Assembly (NCBI GenBank): GCA_031177445.1
Contig: JAPSGP010000103.1
Coordinates: forward strand, 1 to 8,399
DNA: 8,399 nt
Origin: Acidimicrobiia bacterium
Lineage (GTDB): Bacteria > Actinomycetota > Acidimicrobiia > IMCC26256 > JACDBD01
Reading direction: 5' to 3'
Shown: positions 1 to 6,205 of the stretch, piece by piece
How the letters are laid out: each line of letters starts with the position of its first letter
Numbering within the stretch: the stretch's first letter is position 1
Translations under genes and position numbers: made by a program
The notes under the pieces: generated by a model
Told to the model about the DNA's origin: nothing
Databases searched by the model: none
The model's input: only the letters and a program-made list of their open reading frames with translations

Positions 1-426
1 GTCGGCTTTGGCCGTGGTGCTCGGGTGCAGCGGGTCGGTGCCGATCTCGACCAGCGCCGCGGTCAACACGCTGTCGCCGGCGACGACCGGCGGCAGGTAG
101 CGCGACCGCTGCTCCTGTGTGCCGAACTCGGCGATCGGCAGCGCGCCGAGCACCACGGTCGGCAGGACCGGCACCGGCGCGACCGTCCGTCCGACCTGCT
201 CGAGCACCTGGCACAGCGCGACGAACCCGAGCCCGCTGCCGTCGACGTCGTCGGGCAGCGCGATGCCGAGCACCCCGGCCTTGGCCAGCTCGGCCCACGT
301 GTCGCGGTCGAAGACCTCGTCGCCGGCCTCGAGCTCCTTCAGCCGCTCATGGGTGATGCGGTCCTCGAGAATCTGCCGGGCGAGGTCGCGCGCCGCCTCT
401 TGCTCTTCGGAGAGGGAGAAATCCAC
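1..426 (-). CDS. Acyl-CoA dehydrogenase, FadE27-like partner subunit (N-terminal part; runs off left edge)
   Basis: The reading frame opens at a GTG (426-424) and stays open for 142 codons to the window edge, so the FAD-binding middle and C-terminal domains are not visible. The start is set by AGGAG (440-436) nine bases upstream. The product begins MDFSLSEEQEAARDLARQIL, the usual opening of the alpha-helical acyl-CoA dehydrogenase N-domain, followed by FDRDTWAELAKAGVLGIALP, typical of the helix that precedes the substrate pocket. From memory of the family, not an alignment, this layout resembles Mycobacterium FadE27 (ChsE5), the subunit that pairs with FadE26 (ChsE4). It starts 27 bases after the stop of the FadE26-type gene, so the two are almost certainly co-transcribed and probably form one heteromeric enzyme. 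An ordinary homomeric dehydrogenase cannot be excluded without the C-terminal half. Confidence 0.88.
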   Translation of the reverse strand, partial: MDFSLSEEQEAARDLARQILEDRITHERLKELEAGDEVFDRDTWAELAKAGVLGIALPDDVDGSGLGFVALCQVLEQVGRTVAPVPVLPTVVLGALPIAEFGTQEQRSRYLPPVVAGDSVLTAALVEIGTDPLHPSTTAKAD

Positions 427-453
427 TGGGTTTCGCTCCTTCGCGCTTCGCCG

Positions 454-1629
454 CTATCGCTTTGCCATGGGCATGCCGAGACCGAACACGGCGATCAGGT
501 CACGCTGCACCTCGTTCACGCCGCCCCCGAACGTGAGGATCAGGAGGCTGCGGTAGAGCGACTCGAGTCGCGACTTGAGGATCGAGTCGGGCGCACCGTC
601 GAGCACGTACCCGGACTGGCCGATGATCTCGAACATGTAGCGGAAGGCCTCGAGGTAGAACTCGGTGCCGAACACCTTGATGCTGGACGCGTCGGCGATG
701 TCGAGCCGCCCCTGAGTCGAAGCCCACGCGACCTTCCAGTTGATGAGGCGCAGGAACTCGAGCCGCGAGTGGATGCGGGCAAGGTGGATCCGCACCCATT
801 CCTGGTCGACGACACGCCGCCCGTCGGCGAGCTTGGTCTCCTGCGCCCAGCGGCGAACGTCGGTGTAGACGCCCTCGATCATCCCCGACGAGCACAACGT
901 GACCCGCTCGTGGTTGAGCTGGTTGGTGATGAGCCCCCACCCGTTGTTCTCGCCGCCGACGAGCGCCGAAGCCGGGACCCGAACGTCGTCGTAGAACACC
1001 TGGTTGATGTCGTGCTCGCTCGTGAGGTGCATCGGCACGACCTTGATCCCGGGCGTGTCCATCGGGACGACGAACATCGACATGCCCTTGTGCTTCTTCA
1101 CGTTGGGATCGGTTCGGGTCGCGAGCCAGACGTAGTCGGCGTCGCCGGCGAGGCTGGTGAAGATCTTCTGACCGTTGATGACGTACTCGTCGCCGTCGCG
1201 CACGGCACGGGTCTGCACAGCGGCGAGATCGGTGCCGGCTCCGGGTTCGGTGTAGCCGATGCAGAAGTGGATCTCGCCTTTGAGGATCTTCGGGAGGAAG
1301 AAGTCCTTCTGCTCGTCGGTGCCGTAGTTCATGATCGTCGGGCCGACGGTGTTGATCGTCAACATCGGGACCGGAGCACCCGAGCGCATCGACTCGTCGA
1401 AGAAGATGAACTGCTCGATCGCCGAGCGGCCCTGGCCGCCGTACTCCTTGGGCCAGCCGATCCCGAGCCAGCCGTCCTCGCCCATCTGCCGCACGACCTG
1501 GCGCTGCACCGGGCCGATGCCGTGGCCCTCGGCCAGCCCGGCCCGGATCTCGGGCGTGAGCAGGTTCTCGTAGTACGCCCGTAGCTCCTGGCGCAGCGCT
1601 TCCTGTTGCTCGTCGTAACCGATGTACAT
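454..1629 (-). CDS. Acyl-CoA dehydrogenase, FadE26/FadE29-type subunit (391 aa)
   Basis: Predicted flavoprotein introducing the alpha-beta double bond into an acyl-CoA. All three family regions are present: helical N-domain (about 1-120), beta domain with GYTEPGAGTDLA (125-136) and INGQKIFTS (151-159), and C-terminal helical domain. The usual C-terminal catalytic glutamate (MCAD Glu376 position, normally in YEGT) is replaced by glycine in FGGGVNEVQR (367-376). Instead a glutamate sits at 241 in QLNHERV, the helix-G position used by isovaleryl-CoA dehydrogenase and by the mycobacterial heteromeric cholesterol side-chain enzymes. This points to the catalytic-base subunit of an alpha2beta2 enzyme, with the FadE27-like gene just downstream as partner. 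The ATG start has AGGAG five bases upstream (1639-1635) and lies 32 bases after the SDR A stop. A steroid side chain is the favoured substrate by family analogy; another branched acyl-CoA is possible. Confidence 0.93.
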   Translation of the reverse strand: MYIGYDEQQEALRQELRAYYENLLTPEIRAGLAEGHGIGPVQRQVVRQMGEDGWLGIGWPKEYGGQGRSAIEQFIFFDESMRSGAPVPMLTINTVGPTIMNYGTDEQKDFFLPKILKGEIHFCIGYTEPGAGTDLAAVQTRAVRDGDEYVINGQKIFTSLAGDADYVWLATRTDPNVKKHKGMSMFVVPMDTPGIKVVPMHLTSEHDINQVFYDDVRVPASALVGGENNGWGLITNQLNHERVTLCSSGMIEGVYTDVRRWAQETKLADGRRVVDQEWVRIHLARIHSRLEFLRLINWKVAWASTQGRLDIADASSIKVFGTEFYLEAFRYMFEIIGQSGYVLDGAPDSILKSRLESLYRSLLILTFGGGVNEVQRDLIAVFGLGMPMAKR

Positions 1630-1661
1630 GCGCGCTCCTATCGGTACCTACGTGGCCAAAG

Positions 1662-2435
1662 CTACAGGCCGAGCGGCTCGAGCACGCCGGTGCGCATGCC
1701 AGCGGTGAAGCCGCCGTCGACCACCAGCGCGTGCCCGGTCACGAACGACGCATCGTCGGACGCGAGGAACAACGCCGCCCCTGCGATCTCCTCGGGGCGG
1801 CCGAAGCGCCCGAGCTTGTGCGCCTCGCGGTACTGCTCGCGCACCTGCGACATGCCATCCAGCCCCATCACCGACTCGAACATGAACGTGGTCTCGATGA
1901 AGCCCGGACAGATGCAGTTGACCCTGATGCCGGCGCGGCCGTAGTCGATGGCCAGATTCTTCGTGAGCAGCACGACGCCGCCCTTCGACGCGTTGTACGC
2001 GCTCCCGCCCTCGGTCCCTTCGATGCCCTCGATGCTGGCGATGTTGACGATGCTGCCCGAGCGCGCTTCGAGCATGGGCACGAGCGCGTGCTTGCACACG
2101 AGGAACGTGCCGGTCAGGTTCACTCGCAGCACGCGCTCCCATTCCCGCGCGTCGACGAGGTGCACCGGTCCCCCACCGGCAACGCCGGCGGCGTTGAGCA
2201 CGACGTCGATGCGTCCGTAGCGGTCGACGGTCGCGCCGACAATGCCCGCGACCGCCTCCTCGTCGGCCACGTCGGCCTGGTGGAACGCGCCCCACTGCGG
2301 GGCCTCGGCGGGCGCGGGCGAGAGGTCGACGCCGACCACGGCGGCGCCTTCGTCCAGAAAGCGGCGGGCACAGGCCAGGCCGAGGCCGGACGCCGCGCCC
2401 GTGACCAGCGCCACCCTGCCGTCGAGCCGACCCAC
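1662..2435 (-). CDS. Short-chain dehydrogenase/reductase, NAD-type (SDR A, 257 aa)
   Basis: Classical SDR oxidoreductase interconverting a hydroxyl and a ketone group. The cofactor motif TGAASGLG is at 12-19, with Asp37 at the end of strand beta-2 (VVGVDLS), which favours NAD over NADP. The stabilising NNAG motif is NAAG (81-84). The catalytic tetrad is Asn106, Ser134, Tyr147 and Lys151 (YNASK). Length is normal for the class. The GTG start at 2435-2433 is chosen because VGRLDGRVALVTG is the usual SDR beginning; the open frame continues upstream to 2732, but only through the tetR gene on the other strand. No convincing ribosome binding site precedes the GTG, so the message may be leaderless. 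It is the first gene of the minus-strand operon feeding the two acyl-CoA dehydrogenases and lies directly behind a KstR-type box. A hydroxyacyl-CoA or hydroxysteroid dehydrogenase role is plausible; the substrate is not readable from sequence. Confidence 0.92.
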   Translation of the reverse strand: MGRLDGRVALVTGAASGLGLACARRFLDEGAAVVGVDLSPAPAEAPQWGAFHQADVADEEAVAGIVGATVDRYGRIDVVLNAAGVAGGGPVHLVDAREWERVLRVNLTGTFLVCKHALVPMLEARSGSIVNIASIEGIEGTEGGSAYNASKGGVVLLTKNLAIDYGRAGIRVNCICPGFIETTFMFESVMGLDGMSQVREQYREAHKLGRFGRPEEIAGAALFLASDDASFVTGHALVVDGGFTAGMRTGVLEPLGL

Positions 2436-2441
2436 GCGGCC

Positions 2442-2471
2442 ATCGTGATTGAAACGTGTTCTAGTCGTCAA
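2442..2471 (-). promoter_or_regulatory. Candidate leaderless promoter of the SDR A-fadE operon
   Basis: On the minus strand TTGACG (2471-2466) matches five of six bases of the -35 consensus. Eighteen bases further is CACGAT (2447-2442), a weak -10 with three of six matches. Transcription would then begin about seven bases later, on or beside the GTG start codon at 2435. That agrees with the lack of a Shine-Dalgarno sequence there and with the frequent leaderless messages of actinobacteria. The KstR-type box fills most of the spacer between the two hexamers. The -10 is poor, so this is a suggestion only. Confidence 0.33.
2450..2463. promoter_or_regulatory. KstR-type operator palindrome
   Basis: TGAAACGTGTTCTA fits every fixed position of the published KstR consensus TnnAACnnGTTnnA, the box of the actinobacterial cholesterol-catabolism repressor. 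On the other strand, extended by one base, it reads CTAGAACACGTTTCA. It lies 14 bases upstream of the SDR A GTG and just downstream of a TTGACG -35-like hexamer, where a bound repressor would block transcription of the SDR-fadE operon. The match is seen directly; binding by a KstR orthologue is inferred. The TetR protein encoded next door does not look like KstR itself, so the repressor would have to be encoded elsewhere. Confidence 0.7.
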
Positions 2472-2485
2472 ATGATGGGGAAGGC

Positions 2486-2514
2486 TTGCCGCCGGCTGTA
2501 CAACTGCATAGCTT
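2486..2514 (+). promoter_or_regulatory. Candidate tetR promoter
   Basis: TTGCCG (2486-2491, four of six -35 matches) and TAGCTT (2509-2514, three of six -10 matches) are separated by exactly 17 bases. The left operator arm lies in the spacer and the -10 sits in the loop between the arms, so a bound repressor would cover the promoter. Both hexamers are weak, as is common in GC-rich actinobacteria, and the call depends mostly on position. Confidence 0.35.
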
Positions 2515-2530
2515 CTGTCCAGTTGTACAG
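2496..2530. promoter_or_regulatory. Perfect 11-bp inverted repeat, likely operator of the adjacent TetR regulator
   Basis: The arms are CTGTACAACTG (2496-2506) and CAGTTGTACAG (2520-2530), exact reverse complements separated by 13 bases. Each arm also carries the self-complementary hexamer TGTACA, so the element could be one long operator or two facing sites. Its right arm overlaps the first two bases of the AGGAGG ribosome binding site of tetR (2529-2534), and the arms bracket a candidate -10. This is the expected position for autorepression by a divergently placed TetR-family protein, and it may also influence the minus-strand operon. It differs in sequence from the KstR-type box. Confidence 0.72.
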
Positions 2531-2548
2531 GAGGCGTCCGATCCCCCG

Positions 2549-3157
2549 ATGACCGCCATCTCGCCGATCCCCACCACCGACGTCGCCGCCGCCACCGCCA
2601 ACCGGATCGTCGACGCCGCCGAGCGCTGCATCCGGCGCTGGGGCATCCGCCGGGTGTCGATGAACGACGTGGCGCGCGAGGCCGGGGTGTCGCGTGGCTC
2701 CGTCTACCGCTACTTCGCCGACCGCGGGGCACTCGTCCAACGGGTGCTCGAGCGCACGAGTGAACGCCACGTCGCGCTGGCCGAGCCCTCGATCCGGCGC
2801 AAGCGCTCCCTGTCGGCGAAGGTCGCGGAAGCCGCCGCCTTCATCCGCGAACACATCGACGACGAGCTGTCGCTCGGGCTGCGCGCCCGCGCCGACGAGC
2901 CCGAGCTGGCCGCGCTGCGTCTGGCGCAGGCGGACCGCACGCTGAACCGCTGGATCGACTTCTGGGTCCCGTTCCTCGCCGAAGCACGGGAGCGGGGCGA
3001 GGTTCGCCGCGACCTCGAGCTCCGCCAGGCGGCGGAGTGGATCATGCGCATCCTGATCTCGCTCGTGACCGTCCCGTCGGTCACGTTCGACCACACGAAT
3101 CCCGAGCAAGTCCGGAAGTACGTCGAAGACCACCTCGTGCGCGGGTTCCGCGCGTGA
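2549..3157 (+). CDS. TetR-family transcriptional regulator (202 aa)
   Basis: The N-terminal DNA-binding domain covers residues 15-65, with the helix-turn-helix VSMNDVAREAGVSRGSVYRYF (36-56) ending in the family signature YRYF. The remaining 140 residues form the helical ligand-binding and dimerisation part, too variable to predict a ligand. The ATG at 2549 is chosen because AGGAGG (2529-2534) precedes it, although the 14-base spacing is long; a TTG at 2486 in the same frame would start inside the putative promoter and adds 21 unlike-family residues. The gene diverges from the SDR-fadE operon and leads the luciferase-like and alcohol dehydrogenase genes. It probably represses its own operon through the inverted repeat overlapping its ribosome binding site. 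An acyl-CoA or pathway intermediate is a likely inducer by analogy with TetR regulators of fatty-acid and sterol catabolism. It does not resemble KstR beyond the HTH, as far as I recall that sequence. Confidence 0.93.
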   Translation: MTAISPIPTTDVAAATANRIVDAAERCIRRWGIRRVSMNDVAREAGVSRGSVYRYFADRGALVQRVLERTSERHVALAEPSIRRKRSLSAKVAEAAAFIREHIDDELSLGLRARADEPELAALRLAQADRTLNRWIDFWVPFLAEARERGEVRRDLELRQAAEWIMRILISLVTVPSVTFDHTNPEQVRKYVEDHLVRGFRA

Positions 3158-3191
3158 GCACACCTCGAGGACACATGGAGGAGACCGCCCG

Positions 3192-4298
3192 ATGAAGTTC
3201 GCGCTGTTCTACGAGATCCCGGTGGCGAGGCCCTGGACCGACAAGTCCGAGTACGACGCGTACAAGAACACGCTCGAGCAGGCTGTTCTGGGCGAGCAGG
3301 CGGGCTTCCACTCCTTCTGGACGGTCGAGCACCACTTCCTCGAGGAGTACTCGCACTGTTCGAACCCCGAAATCCTGTACGGCGCGATCGCGGCCCGCAC
3401 CTCCACCATGCGGATCGGCTACGGCGTCCGCCTGCTCCCCCAGCCGTACAACCACCCGATCCGCAGCGCGGAGTCGGCGGCGGTGCTCGATCTCCTCTCC
3501 GACGGCCGGGTCGAGTTCGGCACCGGGCGCTCATCGACCCGGCTCGAGCTCGAAGGCTTCGACATCGACCCGCACGCGACCCGCGAGATGTGGTCCGAGG
3601 CGCTGGAGCACATCGTGAACGCGTGGACGAACGAGTACTACCAAGCGGACGGGAAGTACTGGCGCATGGGCGCGCCCCGCCGGGTGCAGCCGAAGCCGCT
3701 GCAGCAGCCGCATCCCCCGATCTGGGGCGCGACCAGCAGCCCCGACGGTCACCGCGAGATGGGCCGACACGGCGTCGGGCTGTGCTCGTTCACCGTCGGC
3801 GTACCGCCGGAGGACCTCACCCATCGCCTCGACCTGTACCGCCAGGGTCTGTCCGAGTGCACCGAGCCCGCGGGCAAGTTCGTGAACGACCAGGCGGCGA
3901 CGTTCACGATGGTGCACTGCGCCCCGACCGACGCAGAGGCTTTCGCCGACGCCGAGGAGTCGTTCCCGTGGTACGTGAAATCGGGGGCGCGCCTCATCGG
4001 GTCGGTCGCCGACTGGCTCGAGGAGAAGAGCGGTCGGCTCGACACCTACGCCTACACCGCCGAAACCGCCAAGCACGACAAGGAAGGCGCGCTCGACCAT
4101 CTGAACTTCGAGTTTCTCCGCGACAGCGGATCAGCGGTCGTCGGCGGGCCCGAGCGCTGCATCGAGATCGCCAAGCGCTACGAGGCCGCGGGCTGCGACC
4201 TCCTGTTGTGCCTGGTGAACCCGTACAAGATCCCGCACACCAAAGTCATGCAGTCGATCGAGCTCTTGGGCGAGCACGTCATCCCTGCGTTCTCCTGA
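3192..4298 (+). CDS. Luciferase-like (LLM class) flavin-dependent oxidoreductase (368 aa)
   Basis: A TIM-barrel enzyme of the bacterial luciferase superfamily, using reduced flavin (FMN) or F420. It starts MKFALFYEIP and carries EHHF (46-49), as in the alkanal-monooxygenase-like branch, then DLLSDGRVEFGTGRS (100-114), the most conserved family block. The C-terminal stretch (about 315-360: VVGGPERCIEIAKRYEAAGC, then LLLCLVNP) matches the usual barrel closure of LLM proteins. Length is normal. The start is firm: GGAGGAG (3177-3183) lies eight bases before the ATG. It follows tetR by 34 bases and is probably co-transcribed with it. It could hydroxylate or cleave a pathway intermediate using oxygen, or act as an F420-dependent dehydrogenase; sequence alone does not tell the cofactor. 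A member of this superfamily, Rv3520c, also sits in the mycobacterial cholesterol region, but I do not claim orthology. Confidence 0.93.
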   Translation: MKFALFYEIPVARPWTDKSEYDAYKNTLEQAVLGEQAGFHSFWTVEHHFLEEYSHCSNPEILYGAIAARTSTMRIGYGVRLLPQPYNHPIRSAESAAVLDLLSDGRVEFGTGRSSTRLELEGFDIDPHATREMWSEALEHIVNAWTNEYYQADGKYWRMGAPRRVQPKPLQQPHPPIWGATSSPDGHREMGRHGVGLCSFTVGVPPEDLTHRLDLYRQGLSECTEPAGKFVNDQAATFTMVHCAPTDAEAFADAEESFPWYVKSGARLIGSVADWLEEKSGRLDTYAYTAETAKHDKEGALDHLNFEFLRDSGSAVVGGPERCIEIAKRYEAAGCDLLLCLVNPYKIPHTKVMQSIELLGEHVIPAFS

Positions 4299-4352
4299 TC
4301 AGGACGAGGTCGGTCATAGACAGCGGTCCGCGGAGCCTGGAAGGATCGCTTC

Positions 4353-5381
4353 ATGCTCGCAGCACGACTCGAACAGGGTGACCTCCGCATCGCCGAAGTC
4401 CCGGACCCGGAGCCCGCCGCGGGCGAGGTGCTCGTGCGCATGAACGCCGCTGGTGTGTGCCACTCCGACCTCCACCTCGCCCGGGGCGACTGGGCGGGGA
4501 TCCCGGCGGCGGGCCCGCTCGGTCACGAGGGCATCGGCGTCGTGGAGGCCGTCGGGGCGGGCGCCGAACGGTTCGCCGCCATCGGTGATCGGGTGATCCT
4601 CGGTTTGGGCGGTGTCGGTGGCGCGTATTGGTGCGGCGCGTGCCGCCACTGCCTCGCCGGACACCCACGCCTGTGCGCGCAGAGCCGGGTGCTCATGGGC
4701 ACGTTCGCGGAGCGCATGGCGGTATGGGCCCCGGCCGTGGTGACGCTGCCGGACACGCTCGGCGACGAGGAGGCGCCGCTGGCGTGCGGGGGCCTCACGG
4801 CTTACAGCGCCGTCAAGAAGCTCGTGCAGCACGGCATCGTCCCGGGCCGCCCGATCGCGGTGGTCGGCGCCGCCGGCGGGCTCGGGCACTACGCGGTGCA
4901 GCTCGCGACCGCGTTCGGCTACGAGGTCGTGGGCGTCGACGTCGGCGCCGATCGCCTCGAATTCGTGCGCTCGCTCGGCGCGACGCGGGCATTCGAGGCC
5001 AGTGAGGCCCTCGATGCGGTGCGCACCGAACTCGGCGGCGTCGACGCGAGCCTCGTGTTCGCAGCAAGGGTGGCGGGCTACGACCTGGGCTTCCAGCTGC
5101 TCGGGCCGCGTGGCCTCATGGTGTGCGTCGGGATTCCCGCGACCAGCGACGGCAATTTCCAGCTCAATCCGTTCGCGTTCCTCTTCAGCGGAGTCACGAT
5201 CGTCCCGTCGGTCGTGGGCACGGTCGAGGACATGCGCGAGCTCGTGCACCTGGCCGAGACGGGAAAGGTGACGAGTCACGTGTCGCGCACCGGTCCGTTG
5301 ACCGAGCTGCCGGCGATCTTCGACGAGCTCGAGTCCGCCAAGTACCTGGGACGCGCCGTCCTGACCGACCTGGCGCGCTAG
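4353..5381 (+). CDS. Zinc-dependent medium-chain alcohol dehydrogenase (342 aa)
   Basis: Oxidises an alcohol to an aldehyde or ketone with NAD. Catalytic zinc ligands are visible as Cys36 (GVCHSDLH), His58 with Glu59 (GHEGIG) and Cys145. The structural zinc site is complete: Cys94, Cys97, Cys100 and Cys108 in the standard CxxCxxC-x7-C spacing. The Rossmann loop is GAAGGLG (172-178), and Asp196 ending the next strand favours NAD over NADP. Length is typical of bacterial AdhA/AdhP-like enzymes. The ATG has GGAAGGA (4339-4345) seven bases upstream. The gene lies 54 bases after the luciferase-like gene, with no terminator between, and is the last gene of the tetR operon. It could process an alcohol made by the oxygenase or a terminal side-chain hydroxyl. 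Its stop overlaps the stop of the convergent SDR B gene. Confidence 0.94.
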   Translation: MLAARLEQGDLRIAEVPDPEPAAGEVLVRMNAAGVCHSDLHLARGDWAGIPAAGPLGHEGIGVVEAVGAGAERFAAIGDRVILGLGGVGGAYWCGACRHCLAGHPRLCAQSRVLMGTFAERMAVWAPAVVTLPDTLGDEEAPLACGGLTAYSAVKKLVQHGIVPGRPIAVVGAAGGLGHYAVQLATAFGYEVVGVDVGADRLEFVRSLGATRAFEASEALDAVRTELGGVDASLVFAARVAGYDLGFQLLGPRGLMVCVGIPATSDGNFQLNPFAFLFSGVTIVPSVVGTVEDMRELVHLAETGKVTSHVSRTGPLTELPAIFDELESAKYLGRAVLTDLAR

Positions 5382-6205
5382 TCCGTCGCCTTCCTCGGCG
5401 GCGGGGGCGGGAGCTTGGCGATCTGGGCGGCGACGGCGGCGTCGAGGTCCTGCCCGCGGGTCCTGAGCATGTCGGCGAACTCGGGGTGCGGCAGCACGAG
5501 AAAGCGCTCCTCGCGGATGGCATTGACGACGACGGGCCCCACCTCGTCGGAGCCAATGGGCCGGAAGTCGACCATCGGCGCGATCCAGCCGGTGGGATCG
5601 TCGACCGCGGCGAAGCGGACGTGCTCGCCGAAGTTCGATTCGACCAGTCCGGGGCACACCGCGGAGACACCGATCCCCTGCGGTCGCAGATACAGCGCGA
5701 GGCCCTCGGTGAACCCGAACGCGCCGAACTTCGACGTGATGTACGGCACCGAGTCCCACGAGTAGGCGTACAGGCCGGCCACCGACACCGTGTTGACGAC
5801 ATAGCCCGAGCCGCGGTCGATCATCGCGGGCACGAAGGCGCGCACACCGCGGATCGGGCCGTACAGGTTCACCTGCAGGATCCAGTCCCAGTCCTCCATC
5901 GACACGCGCTCGGGCGGCCCGAGGACGGGGACGCCGGCGTTGTTCATGAGGATGTCGACACGCTCGAACGCGTCGAACGCGGCCGCGGCGAGGGCCTCGA
6001 CGTCGGCGTCCTTGGTCACGTCACAGTGCACGGCCAGCGCGCGGCGACCCAGCGCCTCGATCTCGCGGACGACGTCGACGGCGCGGTCGTCGTGGATATC
6101 GGCGATCACCACGTCGGCCCCGGCGCGGGCCAGCTCCAGCGCAGTCGATCGCCCGATCCCGCTGGCCCCGCCGGTGACGACCGCGACCGTGCCGTCGACA
6201 TTCAC
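5378..6205 (-). CDS. Short-chain dehydrogenase/reductase, NAD-type with C-terminal extension (SDR B, 275 aa)
   Basis: Classical SDR with TGGASGIG (11-18), Asp36 favouring NAD, an intact NNAG (88-91), Asn113, Ser141 and catalytic YITSK (Tyr155, Lys159). The C-terminal part is longer than in SDR A and lacks the usual GxxxxVDGG ending. It contains instead a tail with PEFADMLRTRGQDLD and a run of five prolines before the terminal RKATD, as in the larger SDRs that act on bulky lipid substrates. The GTG start (6205-6203) overlaps the TGA of SDR C as GTGA, so translation is coupled. A longer frame reading upstream to 6970 lies inside SDR C and is discounted. It is the last gene of the right-hand minus-strand operon. 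Likely oxidises a hydroxyl of a pathway intermediate; no specific substrate can be named. Confidence 0.91.
   Translation of the reverse strand: MNVDGTVAVVTGGASGIGRSTALELARAGADVVIADIHDDRAVDVVREIEALGRRALAVHCDVTKDADVEALAAAAFDAFERVDILMNNAGVPVLGPPERVSMEDWDWILQVNLYGPIRGVRAFVPAMIDRGSGYVVNTVSVAGLYAYSWDSVPYITSKFGAFGFTEGLALYLRPQGIGVSAVCPGLVESNFGEHVRFAAVDDPTGWIAPMVDFRPIGSDEVGPVVVNAIREERFLVLPHPEFADMLRTRGQDLDAAVAAQIAKLPPPPPRKATD

Noticed and set aside
1350..1364. TGTTGA-TCG-TCAACA inverted repeat, considered as a regulator site
   Set aside because: It lies inside the conserved TINTVG coding segment of the first FadE26-type gene, has short arms and is not near a promoter.
25..1584. 519-codon open frame on the plus strand opposite the two left-hand acyl-CoA dehydrogenase genes
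   Set aside because: Its translation is a charged, low-complexity His/Arg/Asp/Val mixture with no family motif, as expected for the mirror frame of GC-rich genes. The minus strand carries intact catalytic motifs and ribosome binding sites.
1623..1628. TGTACA hexamer at the start of the first dehydrogenase gene, shared with the tetR operator arms
   Set aside because: Only the six-base palindrome matches, without the flanking bases of the operator arm, and it consists of the Met-Tyr-Ile start codons.
2436..2732. N-terminal extension of SDR A to 2732
   Set aside because: It would run across the operator region and antisense to the TetR DNA-binding domain, and encodes an Arg/Ser-rich stretch unlike any SDR.
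4294..4303. CCTGATCAGG palindrome over the stop of the luciferase-like gene, considered as a terminator or operator
   Set aside because: A ten-base palindrome with no loop and no T run cannot form a terminator, and nothing else supports an operator. Probably chance.
4314..5759. 481-codon minus-strand frame opposite the alcohol dehydrogenase
   Set aside because: It overlaps both the zinc alcohol dehydrogenase and SDR B, has no recognisable domain and has the composition of a shadow frame.
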